The notes: generated from the sequence alone by a model not told the origin. Counted from the first letter of the stretch, positions 45,334 through 55,497 are shown. The stretch is DNA of 64,000 nucleotides from Asaia prunellae JCM 25354 (GCF_000613885.1 NZ_BAJV01000002.1:62001-126000), one strand, 5' to 3'. Translations and numbers: made by a program.

Positions 45334-46656
45334 CTACCTTGCGTGCGGGCTGTGCCGGCGTCCCATTATATAGGTCGCGGCTATGGCGCGGTCATCACCG
45401 AGCATTGAAAGCGCAAAAAGAAGATCCGAAACGGATTCTGCACGCTTGGCCCGTTGGGCCATGATAGGTGTTGCCATCGGATCCATTATACAGAGATCTG
45501 CTTCGTTTCCCGGTTCAATCCGGCCGATCCGTGTCTCGAGACCGAGCGCCTTGGCGGCACCGGCAGTCGCCAGCCAGTAAGACTGAACGGGATGCAGGCT
45601 CGTGCCGTGTGACTGTGCAGCCGTATAGGCATCATTCATGACGCGCAGCATCGACAGACTGTTACCTCCGCCAATATCCGTGCCGAGCGTCACGTGCACA
45701 CGACGATCAGAACGCAGGGCATCGAACAGGCGGAAAGTACCGCTGCCCAGGAATGCATTTGAGGTCGGACAATGGGCGAGAGTGCATCCCGCATGGGCAC
45801 AGCGCGTGAGATCTTGTTCGGTCACGTGAACAGCATGGCCAAAAATACTGCGCGGGCGGACAAGCCTGGCATGATCATAGACATCGAGATAACCGGAACG
45901 CTGGGGAAAAAGAGTCCGGACCCATTGAGCCTCCTGTCTGGTTTCAAGCAGATGGGTCTGCATGAAAAGATCCGGTGCGATGTCCAGAAGACTTCCCGCA
46001 AGAGCAAGTTGCTCTTCCGTGCTGGTGGGTGCGAAACGTGGTGTAACCGCATAAAGCTGACGACCCTTGCCATGCCATTCCTCGATCAGGCGTCGGGAGT
46101 CATCATAACCGTCCTGTGCTGTGTCACACAGATAATCGGGTGCATTACGATCCATCAGTATCTTGCCAGCAATCATGCGCGTGTTGCGTTCCTGCGAGGC
46201 CGTAAAGAAGGCATCGACTGATTCCGGATGAACCGTGCAATAGACAGCAGCTGTTGTTGTGCCGTTGCCTAGAAGGCTGTCCAGAAAGGAGTCGGCAATC
46301 TCTTTGGCATAGGTACGTTCAGCGAAACGCCTCTCTTCCGGGAAGACATAGCGCTCCAGCCAGGAAAGAAGCTGCTCCCCATACGAAGCCATGACGCCGA
46401 ACTGAGGGTAATGCACATGCGTGTCAATAAAGCCCGGTCCGATGAGCTTGCCTCTGTGATCAACTATGGGAACTTCATGGGGCAGGGTATGTACAAGGGT
46501 ATCATAGCCACCGACAGCGGAGATAAGTCCGTTTTCAACGATGATCAAACCATCTGGTTCGACCTGCAGAGCCTCTTGAGGAGGCATGTCGAACGGACTG
46601 CCTGCAAAGCGCAGTATCGTGCCGCGCAAAGCGAGACTCGGCAGATTGAAAGTCAT
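45334..46656 (-). CDS. guaD: Guanine deaminase
   Basis: GuaD converts guanine to xanthine. The 440-residue amidohydrolase shows the metal site GFIDTHVHYPQFGVMASYG, typical of guanine deaminases with LSWLERYVFPEERRF. MQTHLLETRQEAQWV, GHAVHVTEQDL, ALAHCPTSN-like TLAHCPTSNAFLGSG and LGTDIGGGNSLSML follow. Length is normal. Its start overlaps the FUSC gene by four bases, so the two are translationally coupled. The frame is intact. Confidence 0.93.
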   Translation of the reverse strand: MTFNLPSLALRGTILRFAGSPFDMPPQEALQVEPDGLIIVENGLISAVGGYDTLVHTLPHEVPIVDHRGKLIGPGFIDTHVHYPQFGVMASYGEQLLSWLERYVFPEERRFAERTYAKEIADSFLDSLLGNGTTTAAVYCTVHPESVDAFFTASQERNTRMIAGKILMDRNAPDYLCDTAQDGYDDSRRLIEEWHGKGRQLYAVTPRFAPTSTEEQLALAGSLLDIAPDLFMQTHLLETRQEAQWVRTLFPQRSGYLDVYDHARLVRPRSIFGHAVHVTEQDLTRCAHAGCTLAHCPTSNAFLGSGTFRLFDALRSDRRVHVTLGTDIGGGNSLSMLRVMNDAYTAAQSHGTSLHPVQSYWLATAGAAKALGLETRIGRIEPGNEADLCIMDPMATPIMAQRAKRAESVSDLLFALSMLGDDRAIAATYIMGRRHSPHAR

Positions 46657-48824
46657 CCAGCCTTCTCCTGTAGTGTCCGGCTCGTGAAATTCCTGTTTTC
46701 GTCAAGAAAGGCTGCATTGGCGATAAGCTCGTCCCTGATGACCACCAGATAGGAAATCCCTCTGATAAGCTCGAGGCGTGTAACAAGATCTCGCTCGGTA
46801 CGATCAAGGGCACGCAATCGACGTACTGCGGCAGCTGCTACGCGCGCGGGTCGATCATGACGGTCGCGCGTATACTCCATCCGGTCAAGCAGCAGCTCGA
46901 TGGCACGACGTGCCGTGACAGGAAGATGTTCACGATCGAGCAGGGTACGCAGTCTGATTGCGTTCAGGCCGATTGTCATGACCGCCAGTGTTCCCTGCAG
47001 ATAGCTCTCGACGACGGGTAGGGGGGACGGACCGGCATGGCGTATGAGGCGGGCGAAACGATCAATGTTCCGCCCGATCCAGAGGCGTGTTTCAGGGGCT
47101 TTGCGCAAATGGCACAGGGAGCGCAACTCCCCCAGCATCTGTACGCGCAGGCGCGATCGCTCGGATTGTGGATTGAAGGGGAGAAAGGTGTGAAAGACCA
47201 GAACAGCTGCACAGGCAGCCAGCAGGGTCGAGACCGCGCCATTATAGAAAGCAAGTTCGTTGAGACGATGATGATTCTGTACGTTCACCATACTTGGCAT
47301 CAGCAGCCCGTAGGCAGCAGCGGCGCCCGCGGTTGGAAGGTTGAAACGGGCGAGACCGCCAATGAACATGGCGGGGCCGAATGCCATGACAAACATCTCA
47401 TACGTGTCGAATTTCGGCACGAAAATGAATGTGAGGATGGCCCCTGCAATAACGGACCAGACTGTTCCCTTGAGGAAGGTGGCCGTGCCCAGCACAGGAT
47501 TTTCCTGCGTTGCGAAAAGACCGCAGATCAGCGCCGTCATTGAGATGAAAGCTGTACCGTTAGGCCAGGCTGTTATCTCCCAGATCAGCGCTGTGAGCAG
47601 AATGGCTGCCATGACGCGCAAGCCGTTATTGATGGCATTGCGTGGGTCATGATGGGATTGCAGTCTGAACTGAAACCGGTCTCCAGGAATGAGGTGAGTG
47701 CTGGCGTCATATTCGATGATGGCGATCTCAAGGTCGTTGAGTAGTTCTCCTAGCGCCACGTGCAGAACACGTTCATCTACCGGCCCGAGCAAGGCCGGGT
47801 CTTCCGTGTCGGGACGGATGAAGGGCGCCGCATGGATACGGCATTCCTCTACAAGAAGATGCAGGTCGGCAAGAATCGTTTGAACGGGTTCCTTTGCCTG
47901 TAATCGTTTTTCCAGGCCGCGCAGAAAGCTCTGGGCATGGTGTGAGGTTTCTCGAAAGCTTCCGTGACTGTGTGACAAGGCTGCCAGGCGTGCGGCCATT
48001 CCAAAGCCACGGGAGAGCAGGATCGATACAGCAGCCAGAGCGGCTCTCGCATGGTCTCCTTCATGTCCATGAGGTCCCATCTCGATTTCGGCGAATTCGA
48101 TTTCACTGTTGAGCCTGAGGATCGTGGCAAAAAGCTCACGTGCCTTGCGCTGCGTCGTGGCGGCATCAGAGAGAATATCGGCGATGGAGAGCGAAACCAG
48201 AGAGAGTGCGGATTGCAGCTTTGTGCGTACGGCGTGCCGGGCCTGACGTTCCTGGCTTGTAGCGAAAACGAGCCCCATTGCAGCCTCGCAGATTACCCCG
48301 AGTGCAATATAGGTCGAGCGTGAGACCGCTATCATGAAGACGTTCTCAGGGTCGTAGACGGCGCCCATGGCGATGATCGCACAGGTGTAACCGGACAGGA
48401 CGAGCGCATAAGCGCGAAAATTACTGACGAACGTGGCCAGACCGGCACAAAGCCCCATCCACAGCGCCAGTGTAATAAAGAAGAGAAGGGGTTGCTGCGG
48501 AAAGACTGTGAAGAGCGCTACTGCCGCGATGGCCCCGAGAACGGTGCCGACAATACGCCATCTGGCTTTGGACAGACTTTCACCGCGCGTGTTCTGAGCG
48601 ACTGCCCAGACAGTCATTGTTGCCCAGATGGGGCTGTCGAGCTCCATCCACATGGCAATTCCGAGGGCGAGCAGCGCAGCAGCTGTATTGCGTAAGGCAA
48701 ATTCGACCGCCTGGCCCGTTGGAGCGTAGAGCCACGCCCAGCGATCGTGACCGAAGAAACGGAGCTTGCGGGTCGACGATTCTGGTCTCGGAAACAGACG
48801 GGTGAAAGAGCGCAAGACTGCCAA
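46653..48824 (-). CDS. FUSC-family efflux protein (YccS/AaeB-like)
   Basis: About 723 residues with two membrane bundles (about 40-190 and 405-545), each followed by a cytoplasmic domain, as in FUSC/YccS/AaeB proteins. Seen are WATMTVWAVAQNTRGESLSKARWRIVGT and the repeat NGTAFISMTALICGLFATQENP. Such proteins are linked to export of aromatic acids, but here the coupling to guaD hints at purine-related compounds. The frame opens with a TTG at 48824, directly after a TGA; no ATG is near. Another frame offers ATGATG at 48873 leading to VNPVIGSLALFHP, so an N-terminal frame break like those elsewhere is possible. Confidence 0.85.
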   Translation of the reverse strand: MAVLRSFTRLFPRPESSTRKLRFFGHDRWAWLYAPTGQAVEFALRNTAAALLALGIAMWMELDSPIWATMTVWAVAQNTRGESLSKARWRIVGTVLGAIAAVALFTVFPQQPLLFFITLALWMGLCAGLATFVSNFRAYALVLSGYTCAIIAMGAVYDPENVFMIAVSRSTYIALGVICEAAMGLVFATSQERQARHAVRTKLQSALSLVSLSIADILSDAATTQRKARELFATILRLNSEIEFAEIEMGPHGHEGDHARAALAAVSILLSRGFGMAARLAALSHSHGSFRETSHHAQSFLRGLEKRLQAKEPVQTILADLHLLVEECRIHAAPFIRPDTEDPALLGPVDERVLHVALGELLNDLEIAIIEYDASTHLIPGDRFQFRLQSHHDPRNAINNGLRVMAAILLTALIWEITAWPNGTAFISMTALICGLFATQENPVLGTATFLKGTVWSVIAGAILTFIFVPKFDTYEMFVMAFGPAMFIGGLARFNLPTAGAAAAYGLLMPSMVNVQNHHRLNELAFYNGAVSTLLAACAAVLVFHTFLPFNPQSERSRLRVQMLGELRSLCHLRKAPETRLWIGRNIDRFARLIRHAGPSPLPVVESYLQGTLAVMTIGLNAIRLRTLLDREHLPVTARRAIELLLDRMEYTRDRHDRPARVAAAAVRRLRALDRTERDLVTRLELIRGISYLVVIRDELIANAAFLDENRNFTSRTLQEKAG

Positions 48825-49726
48825 TGACGGGATTCACATGGTTGAAACGGCCAGTATGGCACGAGGTCATCATGATGCCTGTCTGTGTGGAGGAAGAAAA
48901 GCGATCACCTCCTGCGTAGATCTAAACATTCATTAATTCGACTTGCTTCGGTCCGGGAAGGCGTCAGTTCCTTGTGTGATTTTTCGGATGAGAAGCAGCA
49001 TATCTATGAGCCTGCATTCCGAGAGCACGGAAATGATTAACAAGCGTTATTTTTCTCTGCAGAAAGCAGCGATATCTCTCATGGACGTTGCGACAGAGAT
49101 CCAGAAGTGAGGCTGTTGGGAAATAGTTAACACTGTTACGATTCTGTTTCTTTAGTATCAATTTGATGCGGTACAATTGATAGATCGTGTCTTTCAAAGA
49201 CGAGAAAATAATAGATTTGATCCTGGATACCTCAAAGCGATGAAAGACTGGATTCGCGTGATACGTTGGCAGGAAAACCAAGCAATCTCAAAAGCCCTTG
49301 TTGTTGCCGTACTTGTTCGCCTAGAAGGAAGCATCAGAAAACAGATTGGAGGTATGTTGATTGCAAAATAGGTAGAACAATACGATACGTTAAATATTCA
49401 ATAATCCTTTATTCCTACGAAAACTTCTCTTGATGCAAAAAAATTCTTCCCAAATAACGAACTTTTATCAAAAAATTTACAAAGTTTCTCTACTATGTTT
49501 TGACGATTATTGACGTAGTGGGATAAAAAAGAAGCACCTGACCATAAGATTTGAGGAAATTTTTCTTGAGATGGAAACGAAAAGATTGCGAATTCAGCAT
49601 GTCTTTAACGACTCATGCTAAAAACAATAAAAACGATAGAAGAAATCGTTAAAGCTATTTACCTCACAAAGGTGATGGTATAAAAGATTCGGTTATAAGA
49701 GTTAAACATCAACAAAGAGAAAATAA
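48825..49726. other. AT-rich non-coding stretch upstream of mucR
   Basis: About 900 bases without a convincing gene, clearly richer in A and T than its surroundings, especially 49380-49726. Small open frames exist (48964-49281 minus; 49177-49371 plus) but show no recognised motif or codon bias. The last 130 bases presumably hold the mucR promoter. I see no tRNA, repeat array or transposon ends. Confidence 0.5.
49603..49654 (+). promoter_or_regulatory. Inverted repeat upstream of mucR
   Basis: Perfect 9-base arms CTTTAACGA (49603-49611) and TCGTTAAAG (49646-49654), separated by 34 AT-rich bases, centred about 100 bases before the mucR ATG. It could be an operator for self-regulation, known for the Ros/MucR family, or chance in AT-rich DNA. 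Confidence 0.35.
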
Positions 49727-50218
49727 ATGTCAGAGTCTGAAACCAACGTCGCGCTCCTCGAGCTGACTGCCCAGATTGTTTCCTCTCACGTTGCCAATAA
49801 TCCCATGGCCGGAGATGAACTCCCGGGTATGATCAAGCACGTATACAATGCACTTCAGGGTGCCGGTCAGGCTGATCCGGAGCCGGAGCGTCCGCAGCCA
49901 GCGGTACCGATCAAGCGTTCTGTTTTTCCTGATTACATTGTCTGTCTTGAAGACGGTAAGAAACTGAAGATGCTCAAGCGCCATCTGCAGAGCGCCTATG
50001 GCATGTCACCTGAGCAGTATCGTGAGCGTTGGGGCCTGCCGAGCGATTATCCGCTTGTTGCGCCGAACTATGCCGAGCGTCGTTCTCATCTGGCTCGTGA
50101 AATCGGGCTGGGTCGCAAGATCAATGCCGGCGTCGATGCGGCCGCTCGTGCGTCCTCTTCCGAGGAGAGCGAAGGCGACGAGCGTTCGGTTCGTCGTGGA
50201 CGTGCCAAAAAGGCCTGA
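49727..50218 (+). CDS. mucR: Ros/MucR-family transcriptional regulator
   Basis: A 163-residue regulator of the prokaryotic zinc-finger Ros/MucR family, which bind AT-rich promoters and often act as H-NS-like silencers of surface polysaccharide and symbiosis or virulence genes. The core is DYIVCLEDGKKLKMLKRH and MSPEQYRERWGLPSDYPLVAPNY. Of the usual Zn ligands, the Cys in IVCLED and the His in KRH are present; the second Cys position is Asp, and the last His position (THY in other members) reads SAY. The C-terminal tail is acidic then basic (SEESEGDERSVRRGRAKK). It stands alone with its own terminator. Confidence 0.92.
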   Translation: MSESETNVALLELTAQIVSSHVANNPMAGDELPGMIKHVYNALQGAGQADPEPERPQPAVPIKRSVFPDYIVCLEDGKKLKMLKRHLQSAYGMSPEQYRERWGLPSDYPLVAPNYAERRSHLAREIGLGRKINAGVDAAARASSSEESEGDERSVRRGRAKKA

Positions 50219-50247
50219 GTCACTCTTTCACGCTAGACGTTCTGCAA

Positions 50248-50281
50248 AAGGCAACTCATCCTGTGGTGAGTTGCCTTTTTT
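50248..50281 (+). terminator. Strong terminator after mucR
   Basis: Eleven-base arms AAGGCAACTCA and TGAGTTGCCTT (50248-50258, 50267-50277) with an 8-base loop and a T run. Typical rho-independent terminator. Confidence 0.92.
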
Positions 50282-50304
50282 ATTGCCGACAGAGGATGCA
50301 AATC

Positions 50305-51298
50305 ATGGCGATCGACATGTCATCGGAAGATGATACCGGTCAGGTATATCGATATCAGCGCCGTCGTCTTCTGCTCTGGCGCGGGGTCGCCCTTGCATCG
50401 CTTCTGGTAGCAGGCGCCTCGGTCTTCGTGGGCGTTCCTCGGCATGTTCCGGCAGACTCGATAGCACGGTTTGAAATCAAGGGAGTTATTGCCGATCGTG
50501 TTCGTCCACAGGTTGAGGCGATCAAGCGCGCAGAGCACGACCCGCATGTCAGAGGGCTCTTGCTGGTTATTGATAGTCCAGGGGGGGGGGTAACTGGTGG
50601 TGTGGCTTTGCATGATGCTGTGGAGTCTTTTGCGGCCCACAAGCCAGTCGCTGTATCCATGCAGGGGACAGCAGCATCAGCAGGTTATATGATAGCAGTC
50701 GCCGCACAGCGTCTGTTTGCCTATCCGTCAAGTATAACCGGATCGATCGGTGTTATCATGATCAGGCCGGATGCCTCCGGTCTGCTCGGTCGAATCGGAC
50801 TGGCGGCAGATACAATCACTTCAGGTGCTATGAAGGATCAGTCGCAGCCTTTTGTGCCGCTCAAACCCGAAGCGCGTCATGTTACAGGGAATTGTGAACG
50901 ATCTCTTCGATCAGTTTGTTACCATGGTATCCAGAGGTCGCCACCGGTCTCTTGATGAAATTCGTGTTCTTGCTGATGGTCGACCGTATACAGGACGACA
51001 GGCTGTGTCCCTGCATCTGATCGATCAACTGGGTGACGAGGATACGGCAGTTCTCTGGTTGCGTAGCCAGATCCGGAACGGCAAGGATATACCAGTCAGA
51101 AAAATCTCGCCTGCCAGACCGCCGGAGTCATTTCTGGGGCGTGTTGGTCATAGAATTGGCGGGGATTGGCTCGGTGTTCCTCAGGCTATCGAAGAATTGA
51201 CTGCTTATCAGAAACTTGACGGCGCGGTAGCATTTTGCCACGGTAACCAGGAAAATATCTTCCAGATGAGCCGGCTGATCCGGTTTCGTCAATTTTGA
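50305..51298 (+). CDS. sppA: Signal peptide peptidase SppA (frame broken)
   Basis: A S49-family membrane peptidase that degrades leftover signal peptides. A membrane helix (about 23-44) precedes the protease domain: VIDSPGGGVTGGVALHDAV, the catalytic Ser125 in GTAASAGYMIA, PSSITGSIGVI and Lys177 in SGAMKDQSQPF. The frame shifts near 50876-50880; the downstream frame gives MLQGIVNDLFDQFVTMVSRGRH and LADGRPYTGRQAVSLHLID, as in the family. The break equals two missing bases (CAT-AT to CAT) or one extra. The restored length is about 331 residues. The ATG at 50305 follows AGAGGA. It lies 17 bases before ihfB, a common alphaproteobacterial pair. Confidence 0.9.
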
Positions 51299-51314
51299 GA
51301 GCGCATAGTTTTTT

Positions 51315-51611
51315 ATGACGAAATCTGAACTTATTGCCGAGCTTTCTGCAGCGCATCCGCATCTCAATGCCCGCGATATTGAATTGATCGTACAGACGAT
51401 CCTGTCCGAGATTTCGTCAGCTCTCACACGGGGTGATCGGGTCGAGATACGCGGATTCGGAGCGTTTATTGTAAAGAAGAGAGAGGCGCGACAGGGACGT
51501 AATCCCCGTACAGGCTCAGCAGTGACTGTTGAGGAAAAAACGATACCATTCTTCAAAGCCGGAAAAGAGCTGAGAGAACGGGTAAATGGTTTGACCGGTC
51601 GTAAAAGCTGA
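51315..51611 (+). CDS. ihfB: Integration host factor beta subunit
   Basis: A 98-residue IHF beta/HU-family DNA-bending protein. It starts [17 protein letters not shown] and holds the arm [25 protein letters not shown] and the end [12 protein letters not shown]. It forms the heterodimer with IHF alpha, encoded elsewhere, and acts in recombination, replication and transcription. Intact, after sppA. Confidence 0.96.
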   Translation: MTKSELIAELSAAHPHLNARDIELIVQTILSEISSALTRGDRVEIRGFGAFIVKKREARQGRNPRTGSAVTVEEKTIPFFKAGKELRERVNGLTGRKS

Positions 51612-51676
51612 TCAGTCTGGGCTGATGCCAGTCGGAATGACCCGTCCGGATTCATGAAACATGTTATCGAGAAAAA

Positions 51677-52567
51677 TTACAGCCTTGCACTCTGAATTTC
51701 ACTGAGCAGGAAGTCGCGCAGGACAGTGATGCGTTTCGACATCTTAAGTTCTTCAGGATAGACAAAGAAAGCCTCAACCGTTGGAACAGGTTCATGGGGC
51801 AGAATGCGTATCAGCTCCGGATGGGACTGCGCGAGATAGGTTGGCAGCGTCCCTATCCCGGCGCCATTGGCTATCGCGCTGGCAATAGCCGGGAAACTGT
51901 TGATTTCAAGCTTGTTGCGTACAGACCCATGACATTGTCGTCGCACCAGTTCAATCAACCAGAATGCATCTGGCAAAGGTGGTGAGAGGCCGGCAAAACC
52001 CACAAGATGATGATGAGCAAGGTCGGCAAGGCTGAGTGGCATGCCGTGTTGGTCGATATAGGCCTGACTTGAGTAGATCGGCATCAGGAAATTGGCGAGA
52101 TGGCGCTGGATCAGGTCGGCCTGCCGGGGCGGATGCATGCGTATGGCGACATCGGCCTCTCTCATCCCGAGATCGAGATCCGTATCCTCCATGATAAGGC
52201 TGACTTCTATGTCCGGGTGCAGGGCAAGAAAACGCCGAAGTCTCGGTGCCAGCCAACCAAGGCCAAAGCCGGAAGTCGTCGTAATCTTAAGTTTGCCCTT
52301 GGCCTTTGCCTTGCTTTCACTCAGATAGGCTTGGGTGAGAGCCAGTTTGGAAAAAACCTCTCTCACCGTATGATTGAGGGTCTCGCCCTGTTCCGTCAGT
52401 ATCAGGCCGCGCGCATGACGATGAAACAGCGGGACATTAAGGGTCTCTTCCAGCGCAGAGATCTGACGGGATACGGCAGACTGGCTGAGATTGAGCCTGT
52501 CTCCGGCGTGAGTGAAAGACCCTGCTTCGGCGACAGCATGGAAGATTCGTAGTTTGTCCCAGTCCAT
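51677..52567 (-). CDS. LysR-family transcriptional regulator
   Basis: A 296-residue LysR-type regulator. The winged helix-turn-helix is at the start (MDWDKLRIFHAVAEAGSFT, LNLSQSAVSRQISALEE). The effector domain begins GKLKITTTSGFGLGWLAP and shows two Rossmann-like lobes. It lies downstream of trxB on the same strand, 176 bases away, and may have its own promoter. The effector and targets are unknown. The frame is intact. Confidence 0.93.
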   Translation of the reverse strand: MDWDKLRIFHAVAEAGSFTHAGDRLNLSQSAVSRQISALEETLNVPLFHRHARGLILTEQGETLNHTVREVFSKLALTQAYLSESKAKAKGKLKITTTSGFGLGWLAPRLRRFLALHPDIEVSLIMEDTDLDLGMREADVAIRMHPPRQADLIQRHLANFLMPIYSSQAYIDQHGMPLSLADLAHHHLVGFAGLSPPLPDAFWLIELVRRQCHGSVRNKLEINSFPAIASAIANGAGIGTLPTYLAQSHPELIRILPHEPVPTVEAFFVYPEELKMSKRITVLRDFLLSEIQSARL

Positions 52568-52743
52568 GCAGCTTTCCTAGAGCTCATCCCGGACCGCAAG
52601 ACGAGAAAACGCCTGGTACGATATGATACCTGCGTGTTTTCCATGCGGTCATGAAGTGTTGATGGAAGTGAATTGGCAGCATTCAGGGGCGCTGCCAAGT
52701 CATTTTATGCGTCAGACGCTGCGCTTGAATAACGGTCCTGTGC

Positions 52744-53699
52744 TCAGGACAGTCCTGCAAGGAGATGTTCTGCTTCAAGAGCCGCCATGCAACCGGTCCC
52801 GGCTGCCGTGATTGCCTGCCTGAATTTCTTGTCCTGTACATCACCTGCGGCAAACACGCCTGTAACCGAAGTCTTGGTGCTGCCGGGAGTCGTCAGGATA
52901 TAGCCCTCGGAGTCGCAATCTATTGTCTCGCGGAAAGGTCCCGTATTCGGTGTATGACCAATCGCCACGAACACGCCATCAACATCGAGCTTTTGTTCAC
53001 TGTTGTCCTGCGTATTACGTAGCCTCACGCCGCAGACAACCTCAGGCGTACCCGCACCAAGAATTTCTTCCACGGCGTGGTTCCACAGCACGGTAATTTT
53101 TGGATTGGCAAAAAGACGATCCTGCAGAATGCGCTCGGCGCGCAGCGTGTCCCGTCTATGCACAAGCGTCACATGATCGGCGTGATGGGTGAGGTACAGG
53201 GCTTCTTCGACGGCTGTATTTCCTCCGCCAATAACCGCTACCTTTTTGCCACGATAGAAGAATCCGTCACAGGTCGCACAGCTGATACGCCGCCACTCTG
53301 CAACCGGGCTTCGGATGGCAGGCCGAGCCATTTGGCCTGAGCACCTGTTGCGATCACGACAGTCCGCGCAAGATAGATGGCGCCGGAATCGGCTATCAGT
53401 GTGAAAAAACCCTCTTCGTTTTTCTGGTCAAAACGTGCTTCGGTAATCAGATCATAATGGATCTGTGTTCCGACATGCTCTGCCTGGAGCCGCATCTGCT
53501 CGACCAGCCAGGGCCCCTGGACCGGTTCGGCAAAACCGGGATAGTTCTCGACTTCAGTCGTGATGGTCAACTGGCCGCCTGGCTGCAAGCCGGCCACGAG
53601 AATCGGTTTGAGATTGGCACGAGCGGCATAGATGGCCGCTGTATAGCCCGCCGGGCCGGCGCCAATAACGAGCAGATCGGTCTTGAAACTCTGGCTCAC
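52744..53699 (-). CDS. trxB: Thioredoxin reductase TrxB (frame broken by one missing base)
   Basis: TrxB reduces thioredoxin with NADPH via FAD. The first frame has LLVIGAGPAGYTAAIYAARA, GGQLTITTEVENYPGF and VVIATGAQAKWLGLPSE. The second has the redox-active CATC in CATCDGFFYRGKKVAVIGGG, GGNTAVEEALYLT, and the FAD end VTGVFAAGDVQDKKFRQAI. The break is at about 53283; one base added in GTATC-AGC gives GGVSSCATC. The restored length is about 318 residues, as expected. Loss of trxB would be severe, so a sequencing indel is likely. Confidence 0.94.
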
Positions 53700-53852
53700 A
53701 GGTGAGGTCCTCGGTCTGGGCCCGGCAGATCATATGCCGAGCCTATGTGAAGAGACATGTATCAAGAGACATGGCTCTTGGATCAGGATGCAGATATAGG
53801 TGATGCAGCGCACCTGCCAACCGACTAGTTTTGACCGACCCTCACGGTGACG

Positions 53853-54410
53853 ATGACTGACAACGATTCAGAAGACCCCCATTTCCACCCTGTTTCGTCA
53901 CGGGGCAATGTGTCTCCCGGCGGTTTCTCCACAGGGGATTCCGTATCGGGGATCGTCGATCTTGACGCGATTGACCGTCAGATCGTCGCCGAGCTTCAAC
54001 GCGATGGGCGCATGACGAATGTAGAGCTTGCACGGCGCACCGGTATTTCGGCTCCTCCCTGCCTGCGTCGTGTCAGGCGGCTGGAAGAGGTCGGTGTGAT
54101 TGAAGGCTATCACGCCGATGTTGATGCCTCGAAACTGGGATGGTCTTTGACCTTCTTTGCGTTGATTGGGCTTGAAAGCCAGAAAGGCAGTGTACTCGAC
54201 GCTTTCGAGACCGAGATTGCCGGTTGGGCTGAAGTGCGCGAATGCCACATGATACGTGGTGGCGGTGATTTTCTTGTGCGTCTTGTGGCACGCGATGCAC
54301 CCCATCAGAATTATCTTACAAAGCGATTGACCGATCTTGATCATGTCGTACGGGTGCAGACCCTGCAGACAATCCGTACCAGTCTGATGCGGGCCGGTGT
54401 TCCCGTATGA
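53853..54410 (+). CDS. Lrp/AsnC-family transcriptional regulator
   Basis: About 185 residues. A disordered N-terminal tail of 35 residues precedes the helix-turn-helix (DLDAIDRQIVAELQRDGRMTNVELARRTGI, CLRRVRRLEEVGVIEGY) and the RAM effector domain (FFALIGLESQKGSVLDAFE...GDFLVRLVARD). Family members sense amino acids and act locally or globally. The ATG at 53853 is my choice; an earlier GTG two codons upstream is also in frame. Its stop overlaps the next gene by four bases, so it is coupled to the envelope glycosyltransferase genes. Confidence 0.92.
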   Translation: MTDNDSEDPHFHPVSSRGNVSPGGFSTGDSVSGIVDLDAIDRQIVAELQRDGRMTNVELARRTGISAPPCLRRVRRLEEVGVIEGYHADVDASKLGWSLTFFALIGLESQKGSVLDAFETEIAGWAEVRECHMIRGGGDFLVRLVARDAPHQNYLTKRLTDLDHVVRVQTLQTIRTSLMRAGVPV

Positions 54411-55497
54411 ATCACCCGCTTCCTGCGGATCTGACACTTGTCATTCCCTGTTACAACGAAGCGGCCAATGTCGAGCCGCTGATCAATGGTGTGAAGCACG
54501 CCCTGGAGGGGATGCGTTGGGAAATTGTCTTCGTTGATGACGATTCTCCTGATGGTACATCACGTGCGGTAGAGCGCGCTGCGCGTCGCGATCCGCGTAT
54601 CAGGCTGATACGACGTGTTGGTCGCCGGGGTCTGTCTTCGGCTGTCATTGAAGGGGCCTTGTCTTCAACTGCGACGGTCATTGCCGTGATGGACGGTGAC
54701 CTCCAGCATGATGAAGGTATCCTGCGTGATCTCGTCACCCCGCTGCTGGACGATCATGCTGATATTGCCGTGGCGAGCCGCCATGTTGCCGGAGGTGACA
54801 GCAGCGGGTTGGCCAGTCGCTGGCGACATATGCTCTCCCGTTCAGGTATCAGACTGGCCCAGAGTATCCTGCCCATGACGCTCTCGGATCCGATGAGTGG
54901 TTTTTTTGCCGTAAGGCGCGCCATGTTCACACAGGCTGTGCCGCGCCTTACAGGTACAGGCTTCAAGATCATGCTTGAACTTGTCCTGTCCGTACCAAGA
55001 ACGGCGCGGCTTGTTGAAGTACCTTTTGTTTTCAGGCCTCGTATTGCCGGAGAAAGCAAGCTCAGTCCGCTGGTTATGGTGCAGTTTCTCGGCATGCTGA
55101 TCGAGCGTGCATGTGGTGGATGGTTACCGACACGTTTCATCATTTTTGCGGCAGTCGGTCTTGTTGGCGTTGCGTGAACCTTCTGGTTTCCGAGCTGTCG
55201 CGATTTGCCGGAGCGGATTTTCAGATCAGTCAGGTTGTTGGTACAGCCTGTGCCATTCTGGTCAATTTCCAGCTCAATAACCGGATCACCTATCTCGATC
55301 GTCCGCTCAGAGGGAAACGCTGGTTACCAGGCCTGTGTATTTTTGTGATCGGGGCCACGATCGGGGCTTTCGGTAATATTGGTGTCGCTCAGCTTCTCTA
55401 CGATACGCATGGGCATTGGAGCCGGGCCAGCGCGGCTGGCGCGGTGATAGGTGTGGTCTGGAATTATGCAATTGCCTCTACACTCGTCTGGCGCTGA
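54407..55497 (+). CDS. GT2 polyprenyl-phosphate sugar synthase fused to GtrA (frame broken by one missing base)
   Basis: A dolichol/polyprenyl-phosphate-mannose synthase-like GT2 domain (1-235; LVIPCYNEAANVEPLI, DDD at 44-46, DGDLQHDE at about 96-103) joined to a GtrA-type four-helix membrane domain. The GT2 part makes polyprenyl-phosphate-linked hexose at the cytoplasmic face; GtrA-like domains are thought to help flip or transfer it. The frame breaks at about 55173-55176; one added base gives VGLVGVAVNLLVSELSRFAG, the normal GtrA start, and a protein of about 363 residues. The fusion itself is known in other bacteria. Confidence 0.88.

Noticed and set aside
49177-49371. Small frames in the AT-rich region (also 48964-49281 minus)
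   Set aside because: No ribosome site, motif or codon bias strong enough to call a gene.
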